Assembly: GCA_025774405.1 (NCBI GenBank)
Contig: JALGWB010000040.1
Location: 1-14,865 of the forward strand
Reading direction: 5' to 3'
Length of the DNA: 14,865 nucleotides
DNA from: a bacterium
GTDB lineage: Bacteria > Arandabacterota > Arandabacteria > Arandabacterales > Arandabacteraceae
Shown piece after piece: positions 7,813-14,593 of this stretch. The notes under the pieces were generated by a model. The model was not told where the DNA came from, ran no database searches, and saw nothing but the letters and a program-made list of their open reading frames with translations. Each line of letters starts with the position of its first letter. Position 1 is the first letter of the stretch. The translations under genes and the position numbers were made by a program.

Positions 7813-7829
7813 GGTGCCACGAAGGCACC
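7813..7829 (-). promoter_or_regulatory. Hairpin in the leader of the B-box gene
   Basis: On the minus strand GGTGCC, a five-base loop TTCGT, and GGCACC form a perfect six-pair stem. It ends five bases before the likely ribosome site (7802-7807). No U-run follows, so it is not an ordinary terminator; it could tune access to the ribosome site or be chance. Confidence 0.4.
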
Positions 7830-7849
7830 AAATGCGTTTTCGCAATCCC

Positions 7850-7876
7850 ATTAATACCAACCCACGATGTTGTCAA
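7850..7876 (-). promoter_or_regulatory. Possible promoter of the B-box gene
   Basis: A perfect TTGACA lies at 7871-7876 on the minus strand. The only decent -10 candidates are ATTAAT (7850-7855, spacing 15) or TATTAA (7851-7856, spacing 14), both shorter than the ideal 17. The -35 is strong and the location suits, but the spacing makes this doubtful. Confidence 0.35.
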
Positions 7877-7985
7877 GAGGAATATTGAACCGCCAGCTAG
7901 ATTGTCCTGCGGCTTGGAGACCGAGGCCTGAAATTGGCAGGATCAGGAGACGCTATTTCGAGTTAGACATGCAGAAGTGTAGGTC

Positions 7986-8014
7986 TTGACACGCACTGCC
8001 TTCCCTCTTAGCAT
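7986..8014 (+). promoter_or_regulatory. Promoter of the thioredoxin-like gene
   Basis: TTGACA (7986-7991), 17 bases, then TAGCAT (8009-8014; four of six -10 consensus bases). The expected transcription start is about 8021, only two bases before the ATG at 8023, so the mRNA would be leaderless or nearly so. Confidence 0.5.
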
Positions 8015-8022
8015 AAGGCTGT

Positions 8023-9099
8023 ATGAAGATGAGACAATTCACCATTGGATTACTCCTCATAACTGCGGCCGTCTGGTCCGCATTCGCTGCGGAAAATCAA
8101 TCCGATCCCAGCCTCCCCCGGGCTCCTGACTTCCTGCTCCGCAAGTGCGTGCTCGCCGATAGCCTTCATCTTGCTGACTTTGCCAATCAGCCCGTGCTGC
8201 TTTTCTTCTTTGATGCGGGCGACATAAGCACGCGCCCAGCCTATCCCTATATCAATGAATGGCATCGCCGCTACGAGAATGATGGACTTAAGGTAATTGG
8301 TATCCACTGTCCCCAATATGCACCCCTCAAGAAATGGGAGAATGCAGCAACAGCCATTGGGCGTGCAAACCTCAAAGTTCCCATCGGAATGGACTGGGAT
8401 TGGGATGTATATAAATCCTACAATCTGACACAGCTTCCGACATTCATACTGCTGAAGCCGGGACTGGAGCCTGTTTTCTCAATATCGAGACTGAGATCCT
8501 TTTCTGAAATCGAACTGGCCATCCAGAATCTACTCAAGGACCTTAAGCCCAACACCATACTGCCTTTCATCCTCAAGCCGCTTAAGCCAGAGGATAATCC
8601 TGAGATCAAGCTCTTGAAAAGCACGCCCAGGCTCGATTTTGGCTATCATGAACTCAGGATTGCCAATTGTGACTCATCAGCCTTCGGTAAGTTCACGCCT
8701 TATACTGACCCGGGGGATAGAATCAGGGATGTACTCTTCCTTGATGGAAGATGGCGAGTCGACGAGGCAAGTGCAACATTCGAGCCCGATCGTTCGTATA
8801 CCTCAGGGCACATCCGGGTGCTTTATAGTGGCAAGGCGGTCTGGCTTCTCGTAGATTTCCCACCCGGCAAACCCCCTCGAATCTCTGTGAAGCAAGACAG
8901 GTCATATCTGCCCGCTGAAGCCTGGGGCAATGACATTCGCTTCGACGCAGTTGGACATCCGTTTATCTCCATGCGCTATGCAGTGCCGCTGCATATTGTT
9001 CAGAATGCTCAACATGGAGCACACCAGCTGGAACTCGTCATCGAGGATGGGGTTGCGACCTTCTACTACGTGTTTTTTGAGAGTGGCGCTGAGAAATAG
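8023..9099 (+). CDS. Exported DipZ/TlpA-like thioredoxin-fold protein lacking the CxxC
   Basis: 358 residues from ATG at 8023 (a second ATG at 8029 is equally possible). Residues 1-23 are a signal peptide (FTIGLLLITAAVWSAFA). Residues 30-175 form a thioredoxin-like domain: APDF near 34-37, strand VLLFFF, then YPYINEWHRRYENDGLKVIGIH (75-95), which closely follows the DipZ pattern. Where DipZ has Cys-Ile-Asn-Cys this protein has Asp-Ile-Ser-Thr (67-70), so both redox cysteines are gone. The cis-proline loop (LTQLPTF, Pro139) is kept. Residues from about 235 form a beta-rich C-terminal domain (RSYTSGHIRVLYSGKAVWLL to FYYVFFE) like the carbohydrate-binding-like tail of DipZ-type proteins. It should be a periplasmic binding or chaperone-like protein rather than an oxidoreductase. 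It is the only plus-strand gene, and its last 62 bases overlap the 3' end of the histidine kinase gene. Confidence 0.75.
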   Translation: MKMRQFTIGLLLITAAVWSAFAAENQSDPSLPRAPDFLLRKCVLADSLHLADFANQPVLLFFFDAGDISTRPAYPYINEWHRRYENDGLKVIGIHCPQYAPLKKWENAATAIGRANLKVPIGMDWDWDVYKSYNLTQLPTFILLKPGLEPVFSISRLRSFSEIELAIQNLLKDLKPNTILPFILKPLKPEDNPEIKLLKSTPRLDFGYHELRIANCDSSAFGKFTPYTDPGDRIRDVLFLDGRWRVDEASATFEPDRSYTSGHIRVLYSGKAVWLLVDFPPGKPPRISVKQDRSYLPAEAWGNDIRFDAVGHPFISMRYAVPLHIVQNAQHGAHQLELVIEDGVATFYYVFFESGAEK

Positions 9100-11125
9100 C
9101 TTTCTCAGGAAGTGGTAGTCTTACACTTACGATTGTTCCCTCACCCGGGGTACTTTCTATTACAATCTCACCTGCGTAACCGTCGATGATGTTCTTGCAG
9201 ATAGCCAGTCCCAGTCCCGAACCCTGTGTCTTGGTCGAAAAGTTCGGCTCAAAGAGCTTGTCGGAGTTTTCGGGATCGATACCCAGACCTGTATCGGTGA
9301 AACTTACCTCAATTGAGGCACGCAGCGGCTCAGATCCTGGCGGGCGGCTGCTTATCCTGAATGCCTTGGTAGTTGCTACCTTCGACCCCCACGATCGTGA
9401 GGTTCGTACAGTAAGAGTGCCGCCCCCGGGCATCGCCTGCATGGCATTCTCAATTAGGTTAAGAAAGACCCGCCTTATCTCATCCCTATCGAGTCTCAGC
9501 GTGGGAATCGCCCTGTCCAGCATTTTTCTTATCTCGACTTTCTCGCCGGCTGTTTGCTCATACTGCTTGATACTCTCCTCGAGGATTGCATTGACATCAG
9601 CCATCTCCAATCGCCGTTCAGGCATTCGAGCGAACTGCGAGAACTCGACAGCTATTCTCCTAAGTGATTCAATTTGCTCAACTATCGTCGCAACACTTTG
9701 CTCGAGGATCCGATCAAAATCACCAACCCTGTCACGATGACATTGTAAGAGATGCTGGACTGAAAGCTTCATCGGCGTAAGCGGGTTCTTTATCTCATGG
9801 GCAACCTGGCGTGCCATCTCACTCCAGGCAATCAGCTGCTTCGATCGTATGAGTTCGGTGACATCCTCAAATACCATGACCGTGCCCATCGGCTTACCAC
9901 GGGGACCTCTGACAATCGAGGCAACAGCCCTTAAGGTTGCGACCCTGCCGTCCTTGCGTGTGATCGTCACTTCTTTGGCGACTATCTCACGTTTTGCATT
10001 GACTTCGCTGATCACCCTTGCAAGCCCAGAGGCACCAATTCTTGCAAGCAGGCGACCCGCATCCCTGCCTCGAGCATTTCGACCCTTGACTGCGAGTATT
10101 CTTTCAGCAGTTGGATTGAATGTATCGATGCGTCCTCTGGCATCGGTCGAGATTATGCCAGCCCCGACATTGCTTATTATGGTTTCGATATAGCGCTTTC
10201 TTTCGCTCAGAGCCTTGCGGCTCTTGGCAAGAGCTTGAGTCATGCGGTTGAATGAATCAACAAGATCGCCTATTTCATCATCCCCAGACCGGGGAATCGT
10301 GAAGCGGAGATCCCCAGATCCAATCCTGAGCGTTCCCCTGATCAACTCCCTTATTGGCTGAGAAATCCTCCTTGCAAGCAGAAGGCCGAAGACGAAGATT
10401 GTACCTATTACCACAACCACGAGGTAGGATATGGCAGCCGAGGTCCATTCCATCCGCCTGCCAACATCATCCTTCCTGAAGACGACCGGAACTGAGACTG
10501 CACCGATCACCTTTCCATCATAGTCTCTGAGGGGACTATATCCCATCACGACATCAGTATCAGCAACACGCTGCCAGGTGAAATGGCGCTCGCGCCCACG
10601 TAGAAAACAGTTGATATAGGCATCCGGCGAAACCCTATCACTTACCAGCTCGGATACGAATATCTCGCGTGAACTTGATGCACCCACCTTGCTCAAATTG
10701 AAGAAATTGATATCCCTCCCCAGTTCGATCGCCAGCTGGCGGGCAAGCCTGTCATCAAGATGTCTCGAAACAAATGCACAACCGACTATCTTCGTCGGAA
10801 GTATCACATCCCTTACTGGAAATGCGGACTTAGCTTCAAGACCATTTTCAACCGAGAAGAAGCTATATGCCTCACCCCGGTTGAGAACACCATTAAGCAC
10901 CTCAGCCGGTATGGTTGGATTGCCATACTTCGCGACTATCTCACCGTCAGCATCCAGCACGGCGGCTGAACTTCCCGGCTTAACCAGATTGGCGATCAGC
11001 GAAGGCTCATCTTGCAGAGCAGCCATCAAAATTGGATTCTCAACAAACCTTTCAGCGTCGTCTCGAACAAGCCGCTCCAGAGCCAGGCGAGCAAGCTTGA
11101 GTCCCTCCTCAGCCTTTGACTCCAT
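9038..11125 (-). CDS. NtrY-type sensor histidine kinase, C-terminal frame (sensor remnant, HAMP, PAS, HisKA, HATPase)
   Basis: 695 residues from ATG at 11125. Residues 1-228 look like an extracytoplasmic Cache-type sensor, 229-251 are a membrane helix, and about 252-305 a HAMP domain (SQPIRELIRG, GDL, DDEIGDLVDSFNRM). A PAS domain spans about 310-425. The HisKA motif AWSEMARQVAHEIKNPLTPM has the phospho-accepting His443. The ATPase domain has Asn560 (N box), DTGLG at 611-615, FEPNFSTK and GSGLGL (635-640), so all catalytic boxes are intact. This H-box wording is typical of NtrY-like kinases, which signal to NtrC-type regulators; none is visible here. The frame lacks the first membrane helix that the sensor needs. 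That helix is the last segment of the upstream frame (11109-13832), so this is probably the second part of a single protein. AAGAGG lies only two bases from the ATG, a poor spacing. A basic tail of about 20 residues extends into the convergent neighbour. Confidence 0.85.
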   Translation of the reverse strand: MESKAEEGLKLARLALERLVRDDAERFVENPILMAALQDEPSLIANLVKPGSSAAVLDADGEIVAKYGNPTIPAEVLNGVLNRGEAYSFFSVENGLEAKSAFPVRDVILPTKIVGCAFVSRHLDDRLARQLAIELGRDINFFNLSKVGASSSREIFVSELVSDRVSPDAYINCFLRGRERHFTWQRVADTDVVMGYSPLRDYDGKVIGAVSVPVVFRKDDVGRRMEWTSAAISYLVVVVIGTIFVFGLLLARRISQPIRELIRGTLRIGSGDLRFTIPRSGDDEIGDLVDSFNRMTQALAKSRKALSERKRYIETIISNVGAGIISTDARGRIDTFNPTAERILAVKGRNARGRDAGRLLARIGASGLARVISEVNAKREIVAKEVTITRKDGRVATLRAVASIVRGPRGKPMGTVMVFEDVTELIRSKQLIAWSEMARQVAHEIKNPLTPMKLSVQHLLQCHRDRVGDFDRILEQSVATIVEQIESLRRIAVEFSQFARMPERRLEMADVNAILEESIKQYEQTAGEKVEIRKMLDRAIPTLRLDRDEIRRVFLNLIENAMQAMPGGGTLTVRTSRSWGSKVATTKAFRISSRPPGSEPLRASIEVSFTDTGLGIDPENSDKLFEPNFSTKTQGSGLGLAICKNIIDGYAGEIVIESTPGEGTIVSVRLPLPEKAISQRHSQKTRSRRSQPHPR

Positions 11126-11146
11126 GACCTCTTGCCGTCCCGAGAA
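11109..11146 (-). other. Frame junction between the two halves of the sensor kinase
   Basis: The upstream frame stops at TGA 11109-11111. The downstream frame is open only after a TGA at 11147-11149. A single +1 step inside this 38-base window joins them. Skipping the A at 11132 would give the residues ILGTAEVMESKAEEG across the join, a natural continuation of a membrane helix into a helical sensor start. No homopolymer longer than three bases lies here. It may be a true mutation, a programmed shift, a sequencing error, or a real gene split with a 17-base overlap. Confidence 0.7.
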
Positions 11147-13832
11147 TCAAAGTCGGTACGATAGCAATCAGGACGAACGCCAGAGCAAGTTTGTGTCCAA
11201 AGCTCCATCGAAGCCTCAGCCTTGAAGCACCACGCATTCGTCGGATCGCATAATGGATGGCATGGGAAAGAGCGGCTGCTGAAAGCAGAACAAATCCAAG
11301 GATGATATAGCCAACGAGGATCGACATGAAGTAGACGATGCGTTCATTGGTGGCAGGCAGTGGGAAGTTGAAAAGAATTGCCTCCGTGCGACCTTCAGGT
11401 CTGATCGCATAGCATCGGTTTGACTTTCCGCCGACCCTGAGCTGAAACCACATTGGTTCAGCAAGTGTCCTGCCTTCAAGTGCCTTGATCGTTTTTCCAA
11501 CTTCAAGCTGGCTTGAGGTGGTGCTGGTTATACGTCCTGAGCTGACAATACTTGCATCGACGTCGTAGCCAAGCATCTCATCGGGTCCAGCCCTCCCACC
11601 AACGAGATCGAATAGCCCTCCCCCAGATCGCACCAATGATTCAAGATCGCTGTAGCCATGCGGAATAGCGACGACTATGCAGCCGAGGTAGACATCAGCA
11701 TCAAAGATTGGTATCACGCCCAGATGCACTGGAACAGTACGACTGCCGATGGTCGCGGCAGTGACAACGAGCATTTTCTGCATTGAAAGCCGAGCGCGCC
11801 TGATCATGCCTTCTATGTTAGAAATATCACCTACTTGTCCTGGGGCAAATCTGCCTACTATCCTGTCATGTGAATCCAGGATGTAGATTCCCCCGTTGAG
11901 CCCAGCGGGGCTCATGATTGAATTTGCCCAAAGCCTGAGAGCAAAGGCATCCAGGCCACGTCCAGGATTCCGAATCGCCTTAATGATCCCCGCGTTGGAC
12001 TCTATGTCATCAGCTGTTTGCTCAAGAACCAAAAGCTTCCACTCATCGGTTTGACGTGCAATTCGTGATGCAAGAGCCTCTATTGCAGCCTCCTTCTTGG
12101 CTAAATGATCACTGAGGGCGAAAGGAAACTCTACTACTGAGGCAGCAAGTACGAGCAAGAGGGTTACAGCAATCAGGCTAAATGCGTACTTCCGAGTCCG
12201 AATGCGATCGAGCAAAATCGAGAAAGCCAGTGACAAAGCAGCAATCCCAATTGCAACCGGCTCAGCCCCGGCAACGACGAAACCAATCACAAGTCCAGCG
12301 AATACAATCCCGAGGGTGAAGAGACCCTTCCAACCCTCAGCTGTCCTTGAGATACGTCTCAAGAGCACGAGTTGCGACTCCAGGATGGCAGCACCACCAA
12401 GAATCGCAGCAAGTGTGATCGAAATCAGGCCAATTCGGAGAAATATGACAGACGCATGGAAGTCAAATGCCGAAACGCTCAGCAGATCGAATGACATATC
12501 GTTGTGGATGCGTTTGAGAAGAAAGGCAGCACCAATCATCAGTCCTGCCGCCCCAATTCCGGCAATTGCTGCCAAAATAACTGCTGGAATCGCATCCTGA
12601 GCCCGTGATCCTGTACGAAAACGAGATGCCGGGCGTCTCACCCTCGCAATGAGAACAATCACAGCAGCAACAAGCGCCACAACTCCTGTAACAGCAAGAT
12701 CAAAAGGCGAGCGCAGGATTCCCAGAGGTGCCTGTGTTGCAAAGTCAACCGAGGTAAATGCTTCGTATCTTTCAAGCAAAAGATGTTCACGAACAAGCGC
12801 AATGCCGGCTCGCAAGCCAATGAGAGCAAGTACCGCTGATAGGATATTAGGGTTAGAGGCAAGAACAAATCTTCGCCCCAAAAGCAACCTTACACTAAGA
12901 GCAAAAGCCACTGCAATCAAGGCAAGACTTAGAACCGATGCCAAGAAGAGGCCTTCCTGGTTTATTCGCTCAACCTCACCGCTTACCAGTGGCATTTGCA
13001 CACCCAAGAAGCCAAGCAGGGTTCCGTCCGGCAATCGAACTTCCCTCTTGACACCTTCGGCGATGCCATGCTGCTGATCCCTTAGGGCAAGGTCGAAACG
13101 AATGTTGTAGCCCGTGAGCCGCCTGAGTTCGTTCTGAATATCTTCACTTGCTCGGTGCCGCGTGAAGTAGGCAAAACGTGGTTTGATCTTGCGATACGCA
13201 ATCACCAGGCCAAGCAAGTCACCGTCGACAGTGACAGGCTGTCTCACCTCGAGCCAATCATGGGTTGTGCTTGTAACAAGGGCAACCTTATGCTCCCGTT
13301 TCCGTGTGACATAGATGCCAACACTGTCAGGTACATGACCTTGCCAGGCGAGGACCTTACCCGAGGTATCGGCCGCTACAATGCCCTCGATTTTCACCTG
13401 TTTGGAGCTACCCCGGATAAGTTCACCAAGGGCATCGAAGAGTGATTTGGCTGAAAGGGATCTGAGCCCCTCTACGACTCCTGGATCATCAGCAGACCTG
13501 ACAACAACGGTTGACAGTCCATCGATCACTTCCCTGATGAACACTTCAGAATCTGACAGGATCTCCTCAGCTCTAGCATCTTTTATGCTTTCCCAATTAT
13601 GGGTAATGTTTCGAATCTGGATAACCGCTGCGGCATGTATGACAAAGCAACCTGTTGCGAGGATGGCAATTGCTCGCCTGAGCCAGAGATTCTGGACTGC
13701 TGTCACACCAACGCCAGCAGCAATCACAAACAGGATCAAAGGCAGGTTGTTGGTCTTCCAGCCGCTGAAAACATCGACAACGGCAAGCCCGAGCAGAGCG
13801 ACAGTGCTGAAGTTGGCAACACGTCTCAACAT
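11109..13832 (-). CDS. Multi-spanning membrane sensor with two extracytoplasmic domains (N-terminal part of the split kinase)
   Basis: 907 residues from ATG at 13832; no good ribosome site precedes it, and in-frame stops lie just upstream, so this is the earliest start. Membrane helices lie near residues 8-24, 30-46 and 53-71. A first extracytoplasmic domain follows (about 73-295; VAADTSGKVLAWQGH and VQMPLVSGE are Cache-like). A block of about eight helices spans 297-568, then a second extracytoplasmic domain (about 569-830; IYILDSHDRIVGRFAPG and GVIPIFDADVYLGCIVVAI, again Cache-like), a helix at 833-855, and a last helix at 880-899 (KLALAFVLIAIVPTLILG). That final helix is what normally begins the sensor module of an NtrY-type kinase, and the chain stops seven residues after it. 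No kinase domain is present in this frame. The gene begins 27 bases after the DUF4783-like gene. Alone it would be a sensor without output; joined to the next frame it makes a triple-sensor kinase of about 1597 residues. Confidence 0.75.
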   Translation of the reverse strand: MLRRVANFSTVALLGLAVVDVFSGWKTNNLPLILFVIAAGVGVTAVQNLWLRRAIAILATGCFVIHAAAVIQIRNITHNWESIKDARAEEILSDSEVFIREVIDGLSTVVVRSADDPGVVEGLRSLSAKSLFDALGELIRGSSKQVKIEGIVAADTSGKVLAWQGHVPDSVGIYVTRKREHKVALVTSTTHDWLEVRQPVTVDGDLLGLVIAYRKIKPRFAYFTRHRASEDIQNELRRLTGYNIRFDLALRDQQHGIAEGVKREVRLPDGTLLGFLGVQMPLVSGEVERINQEGLFLASVLSLALIAVAFALSVRLLLGRRFVLASNPNILSAVLALIGLRAGIALVREHLLLERYEAFTSVDFATQAPLGILRSPFDLAVTGVVALVAAVIVLIARVRRPASRFRTGSRAQDAIPAVILAAIAGIGAAGLMIGAAFLLKRIHNDMSFDLLSVSAFDFHASVIFLRIGLISITLAAILGGAAILESQLVLLRRISRTAEGWKGLFTLGIVFAGLVIGFVVAGAEPVAIGIAALSLAFSILLDRIRTRKYAFSLIAVTLLLVLAASVVEFPFALSDHLAKKEAAIEALASRIARQTDEWKLLVLEQTADDIESNAGIIKAIRNPGRGLDAFALRLWANSIMSPAGLNGGIYILDSHDRIVGRFAPGQVGDISNIEGMIRRARLSMQKMLVVTAATIGSRTVPVHLGVIPIFDADVYLGCIVVAIPHGYSDLESLVRSGGGLFDLVGGRAGPDEMLGYDVDASIVSSGRITSTTSSQLEVGKTIKALEGRTLAEPMWFQLRVGGKSNRCYAIRPEGRTEAILFNFPLPATNERIVYFMSILVGYIILGFVLLSAAALSHAIHYAIRRMRGASRLRLRWSFGHKLALAFVLIAIVPTLILGTARGHGVKG

Positions 13833-13859
13833 AGATCATCAAGCGACTGGTGAGTGGAG

Positions 13860-14432
13860 CTACTGAGCGGGGATAATCCTCATCTCGGATATGACCCAGC
13901 GGTTGTCTTCAAGAGACAGTGAAACAAAGATCAGCTGCTTCGATACCACACCGCTTCTGTATCTGCACAGTCTCTCCAGAAGAGTGGAGGGATGCCCATG
14001 CCCGGTGCTCACCTGTGGGCTCCTTATGAACCGTGTACTCATGGTCTGAGCTCGTTTCAAGTACTGTGACAACAGGTAGTAAGCTTGACTCTTGGTAAAC
14101 AACCCGCCGCGCGGTCCCCCCTCACCAAAATCCAGCCGCACCCTCCCTTTCCCAAAGTACCCGACAAATGCCTCAGGCCTACCGGAGCGGAGACCCGTCG
14201 CCACAGCTCTGAATATGACCTGTGGCTCAATCCTTTCTGCCCGAGCCCTATCATGACGCTTCGGAGCAACTTTGTCTCCAGCAATCTGGGTGGTTCCGAC
14301 CCCTGCCTCATTTGAACTCAAGGTTTCTCGGACAGAGCCTCCCTTACTCCGGGTCTTGCCCCAGGTTACGCTAGTCATGAGTAGCCCTAAGGCCAGAAGG
14401 AAGACCGCGCTGACACGAGCTATTCGAACCAT
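13860..14432 (-). CDS. Small secreted DUF4783-like (NTF2-like) protein
   Basis: 190 residues from ATG at 14432, chosen because GGAGG lies seven bases upstream and the resulting N-terminus is a signal peptide (MVRIARVSAVFLLALGLLMT, cleavage near TWG|K). A longer reading to 14486 adds 18 residues before it and has no better ribosome site. Residues 26-68 are a low-complexity basic linker. Residues 70-188 form one domain: VIFRAVATGLRSGRPEAFVGYFG, then VRLDFG, then LFTKSQAYYLLSQYL (111-125), and a final strand pair with NRWVISEMRI. The KSQAYYLLSQYL segment and overall order match DUF4783, a small NTF2-like family of secreted proteins with no known function. It lies 161 bases after secF and 27 bases before the large sensor. 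Co-transcription with the sensor is likely, so it may be the sensor's ligand-binding partner or target; that is inference. Confidence 0.6.
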   Translation of the reverse strand: MVRIARVSAVFLLALGLLMTSVTWGKTRSKGGSVRETLSSNEAGVGTTQIAGDKVAPKRHDRARAERIEPQVIFRAVATGLRSGRPEAFVGYFGKGRVRLDFGEGGPRGGLFTKSQAYYLLSQYLKRAQTMSTRFIRSPQVSTGHGHPSTLLERLCRYRSGVVSKQLIFVSLSLEDNRWVISEMRIIPAQ

Positions 14433-14511
14433 TCTACGTCCTCCACTCAGCTCATATGCAATACCTGTGCCAGCCATGTCAGCCATCCTTCCTGCCTAAG
14501 AGGCTACCAAC

Positions 14512-14559
14512 AGGACACTTACCAATCGATATGAATACTCGACCAATAATAAATGTCCT
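14512..14559. repeat. Inverted repeat in the secF-DUF4783 gap
   Basis: On the plus strand AGGACACTTA (14512-14521) faces TAAATGTCCT (14550-14559): nine of ten positions pair as Watson-Crick, and the tenth pairs as G-U in minus-strand RNA. Inside the 28-base loop TCGA (14526-14529) can pair with TCGA (14539-14542). No U-run follows on either strand, so it is not a classical terminator. It could be an operator or leader structure for the DUF4783-sensor genes. No convincing promoter or small gene was found in the rest of the gap (14433-14593). Confidence 0.4.
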
Positions 14560-14593
14560 AAAAGAAAGCTCAGATGTCCACAATAAGGTACAT

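Noticed and set aside
7566..7820. 84-residue reading of the B-box gene from GTG 7820
   Set aside because: No ribosome site upstream and the codon falls in a hairpin arm; GTG at 7793 has AGGGGG at good distance and begins right at the zinc finger.
7433..7888. Plus-strand frame of 151 codons across the B-box region
   Set aside because: It runs antisense through the B-box gene and both flanking gaps; composition is not protein-like and the B-box zinc ligands on the other strand are clear.
12202..13077. Plus-strand open frames opposite the large sensor
   Set aside because: Antisense shadows of hydrophobic coding sequence; no recognisable protein features.
14571..14579. ATGTCCACA as a DnaA box
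   Set aside because: Two mismatches to TTATCCACA and no second box nearby; not enough for an origin.
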